From Globodera rostochiensis (lineage: Eukaryota; Nematoda; Chromadorea; Rhabditida; Heteroderidae): a stretch of 64,000 nucleotides of DNA. The position numbers and the translations under genes are program-made. The notes below the pieces were generated by a model. It was not told the DNA's origin, did no database searches, and saw nothing but the letters and a program-made list of their open reading frames with translations. Positions 20,401 through 31,362 of this stretch are shown piece by piece. The stretch spans positions 1,819,388-1,883,387 of the forward strand of contig JAEVLN010000009.1 in NCBI GenBank assembly GCA_018350325.1, given 5' to 3'. Positions within the stretch are counted from its first letter, which is position 1. Each line of letters begins with the position of its first letter.

Positions 20401-22380
20401 AAATACACAAAATTTTTTGAAATAATAACTTTTCTAATACAAAAAAAAATTAAGTAAAAAAAACCTTTTCACTGACAGTTACGAACGCATAGGCGAAGAA
20501 CACCGGGTTGAATGGGATGTCGGAGCCGCGGAGATTGAACAACCCTAAGTTTTCAAAAAGTTTTTATAGAAAATTGCACAAAAATTTAAAATTTTTGCTA
20601 TAATTTGTTGTTTTTTTGTGGTTGCTGAACCATCTAAACAATGTGGTTGGTGTCCAATTTTTAAATTTGCATTAAAAAATTCTTTTATTTTTTATTAATT
20701 ATAATTCAATTTTTGGTATTTAAAAAAGTGGCCCCCCGCCGCGCACATGCAATTTCGTCCAACTGCGACAGCACCAGCGAGTCGCACTTGGCCTTGCGCA
20801 ACATTGTGGCCACCCGACGCAACTTTGAGGCCGGCGTCTCGCCGCATTCCCGCTCATTGAGATGGATCAATTTCCTTGGCACATCCGGGGGCCGATCAGT
20901 CCAAATCTTTAAAAAATTCCGTAAAAATTGAAACAAAATTAAGAAAAAAACAAAGGAGGAAAAAAATTATGAAGAAAATGGTTCAAATTCGAAACAAGAA
21001 AGCAAATTGAACCCAAATATGAGAAAAAAAAACAGAATCCAAATCAAAAAACGCACCAAATCCACAAGGTTCTGCGCATACGGCACCGGTGTGATGCCAA
21101 TGTTCTTCAGCTTGTCCATCATTGATTTGGCCGCCTCTGCAACAACAAAAAATCGATAAAAAATTTGATCAAAAAAATTTACGGATAGTGATCAAATTGG
21201 GGTTGAATCCGATGCGGCAGCCGGACTCCAAATTCTGCGCGCACCAATCCACCGGGTTGATGGCGTCCGGCACGCACTCTTTCATTAGTGTCCAACCGGC
21301 GCGCAGCTCAGTTGTTGCCTGCGGGGAAAAACAAAAAATTTTTTTGTTTTCTGAAATTTGTTCAAATTTGTCGTGTCCAGTATTTGAAAACGGAAAGCAC
21401 AACCTTTTTAAATTGAAATTGACCAACTTTTTTACAAGAAAAACTGTTTAAATTTTTAACATTTTCTATGGACCCATCGGAATGTTTAAATTTGTGCGCG
21501 CCAAATTTTAACAAAATTTTTGAGTCATCACCCCTCCAGGGTTATTTAATGGGTTGAAACTTCTAAAATTTGAACTCCAAAGCTCAACAAAAATGTTTTA
21601 TTTCGTAGGCACCGTGGGGCATGTAAAAAAATTCGGAATTCCAAACTCAAAAATGTCCAACCGAATGGTTGGTTACACGTTCCCGGCACGACGTACCTGC
21701 ACAAAATAGCGCCCGTCTGTCCACAACAGCGCGTCATGTTGTGTCACCACCACAAACGCGTTGGACCCGGTGAAGCCGGAGATGAATTGGACGTGCAAGT
21801 CGCGGTCACACAAATATTCACTCTTAAATTAAAAAAAAAATTGGAAAATTTGCCAAACCTAAAATAAAATCATTTTCATAAAAAACCCAATTTGGTATTG
21901 AACATTTACATAGTGCGCGTCTGTTCTGGGCAAAATGTAAGCATGAATTGGGCCTCCAACATTGTCAAACAGTACAGCGTCGGTGAACAACGAACGTAGC
22001 AATGTCAGCGCATCCTTCGCCTACAAAATTTCGACATTTATACCCAAAAATCCAATTGAAGACACAAAAATTAATAGGAAATTAGGTGTTGATCAGCTTG
22101 ACTCTTAAAAAAACCAAAAAATCTAAAAGGGTTCGGAATTGGTCAAATCTTTTCTAAAATGTTTTTTCAGCATGAAAAACAATTAAATTTTTACAGGTTG
22201 TTGAGGTGGTGGTGGTGGTGTAGCAGTTGGTGCTGTACCGCTCTGGTCAGCTCTTTCCTCACCATCGCCCTCCTTCAACTCTTGCTGCTGCTGTTGCGCA
22301 TGTTTCAAATCGCCATTCACTGTTTTCGGGGGAGGCACTTCATCATTGGCTGAAACGGCGTTCGATTCGATCGAAGCCAT
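17481..22380 (-). CDS. APP1 / XPNPEP1 homologue: Xaa-Pro aminopeptidase 1 (aminopeptidase P, M24B), 16 exons
   Basis: Removes an N-terminal residue preceding proline from peptides; a cytosolic dimetal enzyme. Exons, 5' to 3': 22195-22380, 21910-22020, 21697-21822, 21183-21318, 21057-21136, 20747-20906, 20465-20544, 20230-20367, 19878-20015, 19607-19753, 19408-19526, 18955-19042, 18803-18848, 18501-18611, 18173-18441, 17481-17597. All phases agree: 683 residues. Order: low-complexity Gln/Pro/Glu-rich extension (1-62); creatinase-like domains (HAYILPRTDAHYSEYL, SGFTGSNAF, TDGRYF, WLFNLRGSDIPFNPVFF); catalytic pita-bread domain. Metal ligands are visible: Asp in LLDSGGQY, Asp in DGTTDVTRT, His in HGVGHGVGHFLNVHE, Glu in TIEPGYY, Glu in GIRFEN. 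The proton-shuttle His of IPHYH is present. No signal peptide. It is longer than the human protein (about 623) because of the extension. Introns hold small transposons (17,685-18,112; 18,660-18,759). Confidence 0.95.
17685..18115. repeat. Probable MITE remnant in the last aminopeptidase intron
   Basis: The left side has AGGGTGGGGATTTTTAGGTGC and AAATAGGCGCCTAAATAGGCTCC. The right side has AAATAGGCTTAAGCCTAAAAATATTTACCCT, an imperfect inverted copy of the left. It fills most of the 575-bp intron 17,598-18,172. No target duplication is clear. Confidence 0.5.
18660..18759. mobile_element. 100-bp MITE with TA duplication
   Basis: GGGATGGACAAA at the left and TTTGTCCAACCC at the right are inverted ends with one mismatch, flanked by TA (18658-18659, 18760-18761). 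The inside carries GGGTTATCCGGGACC / ATAATATCCGG inverted words. It lies in the intron 18,612-18,802 of the aminopeptidase gene. Confidence 0.7.
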
Positions 22381-23012
22381 TTTATTCAAAATTTATTGGC
22401 TTCACAATAAATTTATATACAAAAACGTTTAAAACAATTTGTTTTTTTAAATTTTTCTTTCCAAATGCCGCTTTTGATTTTTTATGTTAAAATTTTTGTT
22501 TTTGAGCAGCAGCATTTCCAGATTACCACCATTTTTATGGAGGATATATGTAATCCACTCGATTTTAGGGTAGGATATGAAAAAGAATTCGTGTTGGCAA
22601 GGTTAAGCGTGTTTCCATTTCCAGTCCGATTCGATCTTATTTATTCTCCAAACCCATTCTGGTACTGGACAACTCAGTCCGTTGAGTTTGGGTGTCAGTA
22701 CTGGATTTGGTAGCTGTTTCTGATAAAGTGCGAAATTTTGGACACGGTTTTTGTTGAAATTCTAACCAAAGTTTTTTTTTGCGGGGGGAGCCATCCCTGA
22801 TTTAGGCGTAGAAATGGATTTTCTGGATTTTGGTCATAAAAATCTCCCCAAACTCTACCGACAACCCTAGCCTTGAACACATTTAAAACCCTGGATTTCG
22901 GTTTCATAAAAATCTTGTCCCTAAACTCTAGCGACAACCCTAGCCTTGAACATCTTCAAAACCCTCAATCTCGCGACGTAAATTTCCAAAAAAAAATGAA
23001 ATCATTTAGGAC
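22381..23012. promoter_or_regulatory. Shared upstream region of APP1 and DPH6
   Basis: The two ATGs diverge with 632 bp between them, so this is a candidate bidirectional promoter. Within it an imperfect tandem duplication (about 22,830-22,900 and 22,905-22,967) repeats AAACTCTA(C/G)CGACAACCCTAGCCTTGAACA. CATTTAG ending at 23,009, three nt before the DPH6 ATG, looks like a spliced-leader acceptor. Confidence 0.45.
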
Positions 23013-24605
23013 ATGAAAGTGGTTGGGCTGATTTCTGGCGGCAAGGACAGCTGCTTTAACATGATGCGATGTGTTGAGGAAGGGCATGAGCTGGTCTGTG
23101 TGGCAAATTTGCATCCGCCCACCGACGTGTCCGAGCTGGACAGTTACATGTACCAAAGTGTCGGATGTGAGGGCATCAAAGTGAGAAAAAATTGCTTATT
23201 TGTACATTTTTGTTAAGACAACAACAAAATCGAGTTTAAAACTCTAAGATTTATTGAAAAATTTAATAAAAAAACTAAAATTTCTTCCCTAAATGTCAGT
23301 TCTTCGCCGAAGCGCTTGGCCTTCCGTTGTTCCAACGTCAAATTTGTGGACATCCAAAAAGCATTGAAAGTAACGCCTATGTTCGGGATGACGAGGACGA
23401 AGTGGAGGATTTGTACCACCTTTTGAAGACGATCAAAGAATGGGATCCCGAAATTCGGGGTAAATTTGATTGTTAGACTTTAAATTAAGCTTTTTTGGTC
23501 TTAAGAATATTGAAAAATGGCAAATCAAATTTTTAGGAAAAAATTTTCACCAAAAATTTCGAATTTTCAAACGCAGTAAGGCATGAAACTGTTAAAATAT
23601 ATATTAAGAAAACAAAAAATGATTGATTTTCATAATTTTTAGATAACTAATCGCTATTAAATTAAATTTTCTGCTTTTCCAGGTGTTTCGGCCGGCGCAA
23701 TAAACAGCACATATCAGAAGCTGCGGGTTGAAGACGTTTGTGAACGGCTTGGACTTGTTCCACTTTGCTTTTTGTGGGAACAGGATCAGCTCGAACTTCT
23801 GGACGCCATGGTTTTTTTTTTGTGATTCACACGAATTTACAGATCATAGAAAATCCATAATTTCGTTGAAAATCAAATAAATTTATTGGCCATGAATTTT
23901 AATAAATTTGTCACTTTTTGGTATGGGTAATGATGGCACATTTCTTTTTATAGATTGCCGCCGGTGTGAAAGCTGTACTGATCAAAGTGGCCGCGTTGGG
24001 ATTGGCCACTCGTCATTTGGGGCAGACGTTGGAGCAGGTGTACAGCTTGAACTCGGGCAATTTTTTGGGTTGCCAGAATATGCCGACTTTTTGTTTATGG
24101 ATTTTGAGATTAGAGAAAATTCCAACTTCGAATTTTGTTTTGGGTTTATGTTCAATTGGTAGGTGCCCCAGAAACACTACAAAAATTTAAGTTTTTTGAA
24201 AAATGGACTTAATTAAATTTGTTAAACCATTTTTTTATATTTTTCAGATGCGCGAGCATTTGTTGGCCATGCATGCAAAGTACGGGCTGCACATCTGTGG
24301 TGAAGGCGGCGAATATGAAACATTTGTGCTCGACTGTCCTCTGTTCAAGCGGCATCGAATTGCCATGGACAGTGCCAGCACGGAGGTGGGGACCAATGAC
24401 GGGCGGGGGGGGGGGGAGGGTAAAAAAATCGGTGGAAAATTTGGACAAAAATTGCGAGGGTGGAGGCCTCAAAAAATTAAAAAATGGTCAAAAATTTGCA
24501 CAGATTCACTTCAATGGAGCACAAAATGACGACATTTGTCCGGTTGCTTACCTGAAGTTGGGCAAGTTGGCCCTGGTTGACAAGGACGATGGGCCGATGC
24601 GATAA
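23013..24605 (+). CDS. DPH6: Diphthine-ammonia ligase (DPH6 / ATPBD4), 6 exons
   Basis: Catalyses the last step of diphthamide synthesis on elongation factor 2, amidating diphthine with ATP and ammonium; cytosolic. Exons 23013-23180, 23300-23459, 23683-23810, 23954-24037, 24248-24385 and 24504-24605 are in phase and give 259 residues, close to the human length of 267. The N-terminus carries the PP-loop ATP-binding motif SGGKDS in MKVVGLISGGKDSCFNMM. Family landmarks follow in order: GVSAGAINSTYQKLRVEDVCERLGL, then IKVAALGL, then HICGEGGEYETFVLDCPLF, then PVAYLKLGKL. Only the ATP-binding and C-terminal parts typical of the animal enzyme are present, without the fungal C-terminal RidA-like extensions. 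It is divergently arranged with APP1. A G run follows the donor at 24,386 but stays intronic. Confidence 0.94.
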
Positions 24606-24813
24606 CGGCAAAAAAAAATTCGTTTTTATTTTTTTTTTACAATTTTCAAATTTTGTTTCTGTTTTGTTGTTTACAATTTGTTTCTATATTTTAAAGAATT
24701 TTTTGCATACCTATTTTTGTGCTGAGGAGGGATTTTTGTCCTGAAAATATTTTTTTAATATAATTTTTGTACGCGCCGAGCAAAGCCGGTGAACATAACC
24801 AGTGCACGCCGTA
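24606..24813. other. Short spacer DPH6 to zinc-finger gene
   Basis: AT-rich, without features except GAACATAACCAG ending at about 24,800, a possible acceptor or trans-splice site upstream of the zinc-finger ATG. Confidence 0.35.
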
Positions 24814-26454
24814 ATGGCATTCCGCTGCGACTGCTGCATGTTCACGTACGACAATGTCGGCTTGCTCTGCAACCATTTGCGCGCCGCAACCGACCAATGT
24901 TTGTTGGGCTGTGTGGCCAAGAAAATTTTGCAGATACTTTGGAAATGTTTTGATCACAAATGTCTGATCAATTTGCAATAGTGATCGAAAGTGAAAATTG
25001 AAGCTGATAATTCCGATCACTGATGGGTGTAGTGATTGCTCATTTTCGTTTTTGCTGGCTCGTGATCGGATCATTTTGTGGATCCTTTTCATGCACAAAT
25101 GTCTGATCATTCAAATGTTTTGATCACAAATGTCTGATCAATTTGCAAATAATGATCGAAAGTGTGAAAATTGAAGCTGCGATAAGTCCGATAATTGATG
25201 GGTGTAGTTTTGCTCTTTTTCATGTTTTTGTTTGCTGGACGCGTGATCGGATTATTTTGTGGATCCTTTTTATGATCACAAATGTCTGATCAAATTTTAA
25301 AATAACAATCGCAGAGTTAAAGGAGTGATCAAATAATTTTTTGTATAAACACTGCCGGCAGGTTCGTCGTCTTCGTTGTCGCCGCATGTAACGCATGCGT
25401 TTGTCTGTACGCTGTGCGCCGTGTCATCGTCGGCACCGTGCGCAGCCGCAGCGTTTGCCGGCGCGCGGGCGTTTGCGGACCATTTGGACGCTGCGCACGC
25501 GGACACCGCAGCCGTTTTGCCCCGAACAGCATTGGCTCAGCCTCGCATTGACGAGGCGACGGTTTCATCCGCTGGCGGTAAAGCATTGCGCAAGACGGCG
25601 GCGGATGCTGATGAGGCGACGCTGTTGCACTGCACGCACTGTGCACGGCCGTTCAAGCGCGCTTGGGACCTGAAACGGCACTTGCGCACTCACACCGGTG
25701 TGCTGCCCTGCGGGCATTTCTAAATTTCATTGCCTTAGGGGACGAATGCTTGATTTCTGAATTTCATTCCATTGCTTGATTTCTGTAATTTCACCCCCTA
25801 GGGGACAAATGCTTGATTTCTGAATTTCAACCCCTCAGGACGGATTCTTTATAAATGCTAGATGAGCGCCCATTTGTGTGCGACGCGTGCGGTCGTCGCT
25901 TCCGACTGCGCACTACGCTTGCGGACCATTGGCGCACGCATGAGGAGGCGGAGACGCACGCGACCCAATTCCAGTGCAGCGCATGCGCCAAACGCTTTCT
26001 GTCTCGCTCGGCACTGAAGCTGCACATGCGCACGCACACGGGGGAAGCGCCTTTTCGGTGTCCGGAGCGTTCCTGCTCGCGCACGTTCCGGTCAATAATA
26101 ATTTTGATCGATCACTGACTGACCAAGATCATTTGATCGGCACTGGCTAGAATTTTCCCCATTTTTAGAACCAAAAAGTTGATGCTGACCCATCGACGAA
26201 ACGACCACTGTTCTGAGCTGCAACAATTGTTCGATGAGGAGCAGGAGGAGGACGCGGCGCAACGCTTTGAACGTGAAGCGACTTGCGCATTTGTGGCGTT
26301 GGCACGCCTGAACCGGAGGACCGCAAACAGGGGCGGACCGGCAGCCACTGTCATCAACCGTTCTGAACAGTCGGCGTTCAGCAACTTTCAACGGCACAAC
26401 CACCAACAACAACAGCAACACCAATCTCAGCATTCAAATGTTCAGCAGGTGTGA
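24814..26454 (+). CDS. C2H2 zinc-finger protein, 4 exons
   Basis: Exons 24814-24898, 25362-25697, 25862-26090, 26169-26454 are in phase and give 311 residues; the first exon is the least certain. Finger-like segments in order: FRCDCCMF...LLCNHL (atypical, possibly completed by the Cys formed across the first splice); FVCTLC...FADHLDAAH (long, atypical); LHCTHCARPFKRAWDLKRHLRTH; FVCDACGRRFRLRTTLADHWRTH; FQCSACAKRFLSRSALKLHMRTH; FRCPERSC...LMLTHRRNDH. Splicing exon 2 to 3 rebuilds a TDERPF linker, the equivalent of the classical TGEKPF linker, strongly supporting that junction. The tail is Glu-rich, then His/Gln-rich (HNHQQQQQHQSQH). Nuclear DNA binding is inferred. The alternating Ala-rich and GC-rich codon use in exon 2 differs from the AT-rich surroundings. 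Orthology is not determined. Confidence 0.75.
24946..25285 (+). repeat. 170-bp tandem duplication in a zinc-finger gene intron
   Basis: TGTTTTGATCACAAATGTCTGATCA starts copies at 24,946 and 25,116; both run through GAAAATTGAAGCTG and GATGGGTGTAGT to TTTTGTGGATCCTTTT. A third partial start (GATCACAAATGTCTGATCA) follows at about 25,275. The units are very rich in TGATCA. The duplication makes up most of the 463-bp intron. Confidence 0.8.
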
Positions 26455-26590
26455 TCAAATTGCATTGATCACTCACAAATCTGATCGATTGCAGGGGGGG
26501 GGGGTGATAATTGAGGTGGCGTCTGATCATACTGATCAATTAATTTAATCGGGTTATGAGACCCTCCGGTGCATGCATGCCCGCCTCAGA
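26455..26590. other. Zinc-finger 3' flank
   Basis: Short GATCA-rich sequence with a G run (26,496-26,505), leading directly into the minisatellite. Confidence 0.4.
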
Positions 26591-29500
26591 ATTCTGAACA
26601 CCTTTTCCAACACCAGAAAACAGAATTTTGGTCGCTTTTTAATTAGAAATTACAATTCTGGTTGCCTTTTTAATTAGAAATCACAATTCTGGTCATCTTT
26701 TTTAAACCAGAATACAGAATTTTGGTCGCAAAAAACAAGAATCAGAATTCTGATCGCTTTTTAATTAGAAATCACAATTCTGGTTGCCTTTTTAAAAACC
26801 AGAAAACAGAATTTTGGTCGCAAAAAACAAGAATCAGAATCCTGTCGCTTTTTAATTAGAAATCACAATTCTGGTCATCTTTTTCAAACCAGAATACAGA
26901 ATTTTGGTCGCAAAAAACAAGAATCACAATTCTGGTTGCCTTTTTAATTAGAAATCACAATTCTGGTTGCCGTTTTAATTAGAAATTACAATTCTGGTTG
27001 CCTTTTTAAAAATCAGAAAACAGAATTTTGGTCGCAAAAAACAAGAATCACAATTCTGGTTGCCTTTTTAATTAGAAATCACAATTCTGGTCATCTTTTT
27101 CAAACCAGAATACAGAATTTTGGTCGCAAAAAACAAGAATCACAATTCTGGTTGCCTTTTTAATTAGAAATCACAATTCTGGTTGCCTTTTTAAAAATCA
27201 GAAAACAGAATTTTGGTCGCAAAAAACAAGAATCACAATTCTGGTTGCCTTTTTAATTAGAAATCACAATTCTGGTCATCTTTTTCAAACCAGAATACAG
27301 AATTTTGGTCGCAAAAAACAAGAATCAGAATTCTGGTTGCCTTTTTAATTAGAAATCACAATTCTGGTTGCCTTTTTAAAAATCAGAAAACAGAATTTTG
27401 GTCGCAAAAAACAAGAATCAGAATCCTGTCGCTTTTTAATTAGAAATCACAATTCTGAACACCTTTCCAACACCAGAATACAGAATTTTGGTCGCAAAAA
27501 ACAAGAATCAGAATCCTGTCGCTTTTTAATTAGAAATCACAATTCTGGTCATCTTTTTCAAACCAGAAAACAGAATTTGGTCGCTTTTTAATTAGAAATT
27601 ACAATTCTGGTTGCCTTTTTAATTGAAATCACAATTCTGGTCATCTTTTTCAAACCAGAATACAGAATTTTGGTCGCAAAAAACAAGAATCAGAATTCTG
27701 GTTGCCTTTTTAATTAGAAATCACAATTCTGGTTGCCTTTTTAATTAGAAATCACAATTCTGGTTGCCGTTTTAATTAGAAATCACAATTCTGGTTGCCT
27801 TTTTAAAAATCATAAAACAGAATTTTGGTCGCAAAAAACAAGAATCAGAATCATGTCGCTTTTTAATTAGAAATCACAATTCTGGTCATCTTTTTCAAAC
27901 CAGAATACAGAATTTTGGTCGCAAAAAACTAGAATCAGAATTCTGGTTGCCTTTTTAATTAGAAATCACAATTCTGGTTGCCTTTTTAAAAATCAGAAAA
28001 CAGAATTTTGGTCGCAAAAAACAAGAATCACAATTCTGGTTGCCTTTTTAATTAGAAATCACAATTCTGGTTGCCTTTTTAATTAGAAATCACAATTCTG
28101 GTTGCCGTTTTAATTAGAAATCACAATTCTGGTTGCCTTTTTAAAAATCAGAAAACAGAATTTTGGTCGCAAAAAACAAGAATCAGAATCCTGTCGCTTT
28201 TTAATTAGAAATCACAATTCTGGTCATCTTTTTCAAACCAGAATACAGAATTTTGGTCGCAAAAAACAAGAATCAGAATTCTGGTTGCCTTTTTAATTAG
28301 AAATCACAATTCTGGTTGCCTTTTTAAAAATCAGAAAACAGAATTTTGGTCGCAAAAAACAAGAATCAGAATCCTGTCGCTTTTTAATTAGAAATCACAA
28401 TTCTGAACACCTTTCCAACACCAGAATACAGAATTTTGGTCGCAAAAAACAAGAATCAGAATCCTGTCGCTTTTTAATTAGAAATCACAATTCTGGTCAT
28501 CTTTTTCAAACCAGAAAACAGAATTTGGTCGCTTTTTAATTAGAAATTACAATTCTGGTTGCCTTTTTAATTGAAATCACAATTCTGGTCATCTTTTTCA
28601 AACCAGAATACAGAATTTTGGTCGCAAAAAACAAGAATCAGAATTCTGGTTGCCTTTTTAATTAGAAATCACAATTCTGGTTGCCTTTTTAATTAGAAAT
28701 CACAATTCTGGTTGCCGTTTTAATTAGAAATCACAATTCTGGTTGCCTTTTTAAAAATCATAAAACAGAATTTTGGTCGCAAAAAACAAGAATCAGAATC
28801 ATGTCGCTTTTTAATTAGAAATCACAATTCTGGTCATCTTTTTCAAACCAGAATACAGAATTTTGGTCGCAAAAAACTAGAATCAGAATTCTGGTTGCCT
28901 TTTTAATTAGAAATCACAATTCTGGTTGCCTTTTTAAAAATCAGAAAACAGAATTTTGGTCGCAAAAAACAAGAATCACAATTCTGGTTGCCTTTTTAAT
29001 TAGAAATCACAATTCTGGTTGCCTTTTTAAAAATCCGAAGCAAAAAACAAGAATCAGAATCCTGTCGCTTTTTAATTAGAAATCACAATTCTGGTCATCT
29101 TTTTCAAACCAGAATACAGAATTTTGGTCGCAAAAAACAAGAATCACAATTCTGGTTGCCTTTTTAATTAGAAATCACAATTCTGGTCATCTTTTTCAAA
29201 CCAGAATACAGAATTTTGGTCGCAAAAAACAAGAATCAGAATCCTGTCGCTTTTTAATTAGAAATCACAATTCTGGTCATCTTTTTCAAACCAGAATACA
29301 GAATTTTGGTCGCAAAAAACAAGAATCACAATTCTGGTTGCCTTTTTAATTAGAAATCACAATTCTGGTCATCTTTTTCAAACCAGAATACAGAATTTTG
29401 GTCGCAAAAAACAAGAATCACAATTCTGGTTGTCTTTTTAATTAGAAATCACAATTCTGGTTGCCGTTTTAATTAGAAATCACAATTCTGGTTGCCTTTT

Positions 29501-29935
29501 TAAAAATCAGAAAACAGAATTTTGGTCGCAAAAAACAAGAATCAGAATCCTGTCGCTTTTTAATTAGAAATCACAATTCTGGTCATCTTTTTCAAACCAG
29601 AATACAGAATTTTGGTCGCAAAAAACAAGAATCAGAATTCTGGTTGCCTTTTTAATTAGAAATCACAATTCTGGTTGCCTTTTTAAAAATCAGAAAACAG
29701 AATTTTGGTCGCAAAAAACAAGAATCAGAATCCTGTCGCTTTTTAATTAGAAATCACAATTCTGGTCATCTTTTTCAAACCAGAATACAGAATTTTGGTC
29801 GCAAAAAACAAGAATCAGAATCCTGTCGCTTTTTAATTAGAAATCACAATTCTGGTCATCTTTTTCAAACCAGAATACAGAATTTTGGTCGCAAAAAACA
29901 AGAATCACAATTCTGGTTACTTTACTAATTATAAG
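26591..29935. repeat. Minisatellite block 1 (about 30-bp subunits)
   Basis: About 3.3 kb built from a small set of 28-32-bp subunits, each containing AGAATTCTGGT or CACAATTCTGGT. Typical spacers are TGCCTTTTTAATTAGAAATC, CATCTTTTTCAAACCAGAA and CGCAAAAAACAAGAATC. The subunits recur in fixed orders rather than randomly. No protein-coding constraint is visible, although the phase happens to leave short open frames. Confidence 0.95.
27300..28960. repeat. 948-bp higher-order repeat inside the minisatellite
   Basis: Rare subunit variants recur at a constant distance: the GAACACCTTTCCAACACC variant at 27,457 and 28,405, and a TTTTTAATTGAAATC variant (missing an A) at about 27,617 and 28,565. The ATCATGTCGC and AAAAACTAGAATC variants recur at the same spacing. 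This shows that a block of some 30 subunits was duplicated as a unit. Confidence 0.85.
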
Positions 29936-30364
29936 GAAATTCTGTTTTGAAGCTCCGGGGGAATCCATTGATGTCGGAGATGTGTGCTTCGATTTGTCTG
30001 AAAATTTGCATGGTAGTAAAGTTCCAGGGTTTTTACAATCGAACGGTTTTTTTTTCCTCTAACTTGCTCGACAAGGGTCGAAAAGTCTAACGCCCCAAAA
30101 AGAAGAGCTCCTTTTTGCCTACCATGTTGCAGTTGGAGGGGCAAAAGTGGTTTAAAGCATGATTTTGATGGGTTGGCTTTGGAGAAAGGGCACAACTAGA
30201 CAAAATTTGGGTTCGAATGATATAACATGTGTCCGGGTAAGTCTAACCGCGTAAGAGTTATTCGAGTGACAAAATGTCGAAAAATCGGACTTTTTTTTGG
30301 CTGTTTTGGGAGAAATTCAAAAAAACGATGGGGTTTGCTCGGATCGCTTCGGGGTTGGTTAATT
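29919..30364. repeat. Satellite flank, copy 1 of a segmental duplication
   Basis: From the end of the satellite to GGTTGGTTAATT this segment is repeated at 33,169-33,614 (offset 3,250 bp) with no difference noticed. The shared frames in both copies therefore reflect duplication, not independent conservation. No known domain is present, so I do not call a gene. Confidence 0.9.
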
Positions 30365-31362
30365 ATAAGTTGGGGTGGTATTAAGCTACAAAAAATGTTT
30401 CTTGACTTGGTCTGTAAAAGTTCGGCATGGGGTCGAACTGGGTTGTCAAAGTTGGGAAAAATTATTTTTTTTAACGCCAAGTTTTATGGTGAAAATTTTT
30501 TGGAAGAGTAACGGGCTGATTTTGTGGTAGGGCATGCCCCAATGTCTGAGCTTCAAAATGATATATGATTTGCCCGTCTTGGTTCGGGTTGAGAGGCGAC
30601 AAGGGGGGTCTAACAAATTATGCCTATATTTGGGTGGGGTCAAAAAATGAAAAGTTCGAATTTCGCCTTAGGAAGTGATTGTAGACATTTTTAGATTCAT
30701 CTCGATGAGCTGAGTCGAATAAAAAAAAAGTTTAACCGTTTCTGATCAAAACTGATCAAGTTACGGTATGATCAATTTTGATCAAAAATTTAAAAAATTA
30801 AATTTTGAAATTTTAAATTTTTTAAAATAAATTTTATATAATTAAATTCAGCTTTAAAAACTGAATTAAACAAAAAAAAGTTTGTTTAGTTCTGATCAGA
30901 ATTGATCGAGATATGAGTAGATCAAGGAGAAAGAGAAATAGTGTGGAAATGTGAGAGAAAAAGGTAGAGATACGAGCGTAAGGAGAGAGAGAGAAGGTTA
31001 CTGATGGTGCAACCCCCCAGTAGTGTACCCCATAGAACATTTGTGTTCAAGAAATATTAAGTCAAGAGAAAATTAATTGAATTTTTACTAAATAAAATAA
31101 AAAAAAAATTAAATAAATCGTAAAGGGCTTGCCCACCCCTTGAAAGGGCTTGCTCAGCCACATAAAAAGGCTTTCCCGCCCCAGAAAAGGCTTGCCCGCC
31201 CCAGAAAGGGCTTGCCCGCCCCAGAAAGGGCTTGCCCGCCCAAGAACTGGCTTAAAAAAACAAATTAAATAAAATAAAAAAATTTTTTTTTTTTTGAAAA
31301 ACCCTAGGAACAGCTATCTTAACACTTCAATACCAATTCCGGTTCCACCGTCCACAGGCGTC
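30365..31362. other. Single-copy DNA between satellite blocks
   Basis: AT-rich, with GATCA words at 30,740-30,930. It includes a GA-rich patch (30,920-31,000) and a cluster of GGGCTTGCCCGCCCCAGAAA repeats (next entry). No gene is supported. Confidence 0.4.
31120..31255 (+). repeat. Short GC-rich tandem repeat
   Basis: Five to six imperfect copies of a roughly 20-21-bp unit, AAAGGGCTTGCCCGCCCCAG, in otherwise AT-rich DNA. The first two copies are diverged (GCCCACCCC, GCTCAGCCA). Confidence 0.8.

Noticed and set aside
26591..29935. CRISPR-like regular repeat array
   Set aside because: The 28-32-bp units are all repeat with no unique spacers, in a eukaryotic intron-rich genome; it is a minisatellite.
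29929..30511. Open frames identical at 33,179-33,680
   Set aside because: Identity is explained by the 3,250-bp segmental duplication; no domain, codon pattern or splice structure supports a gene.
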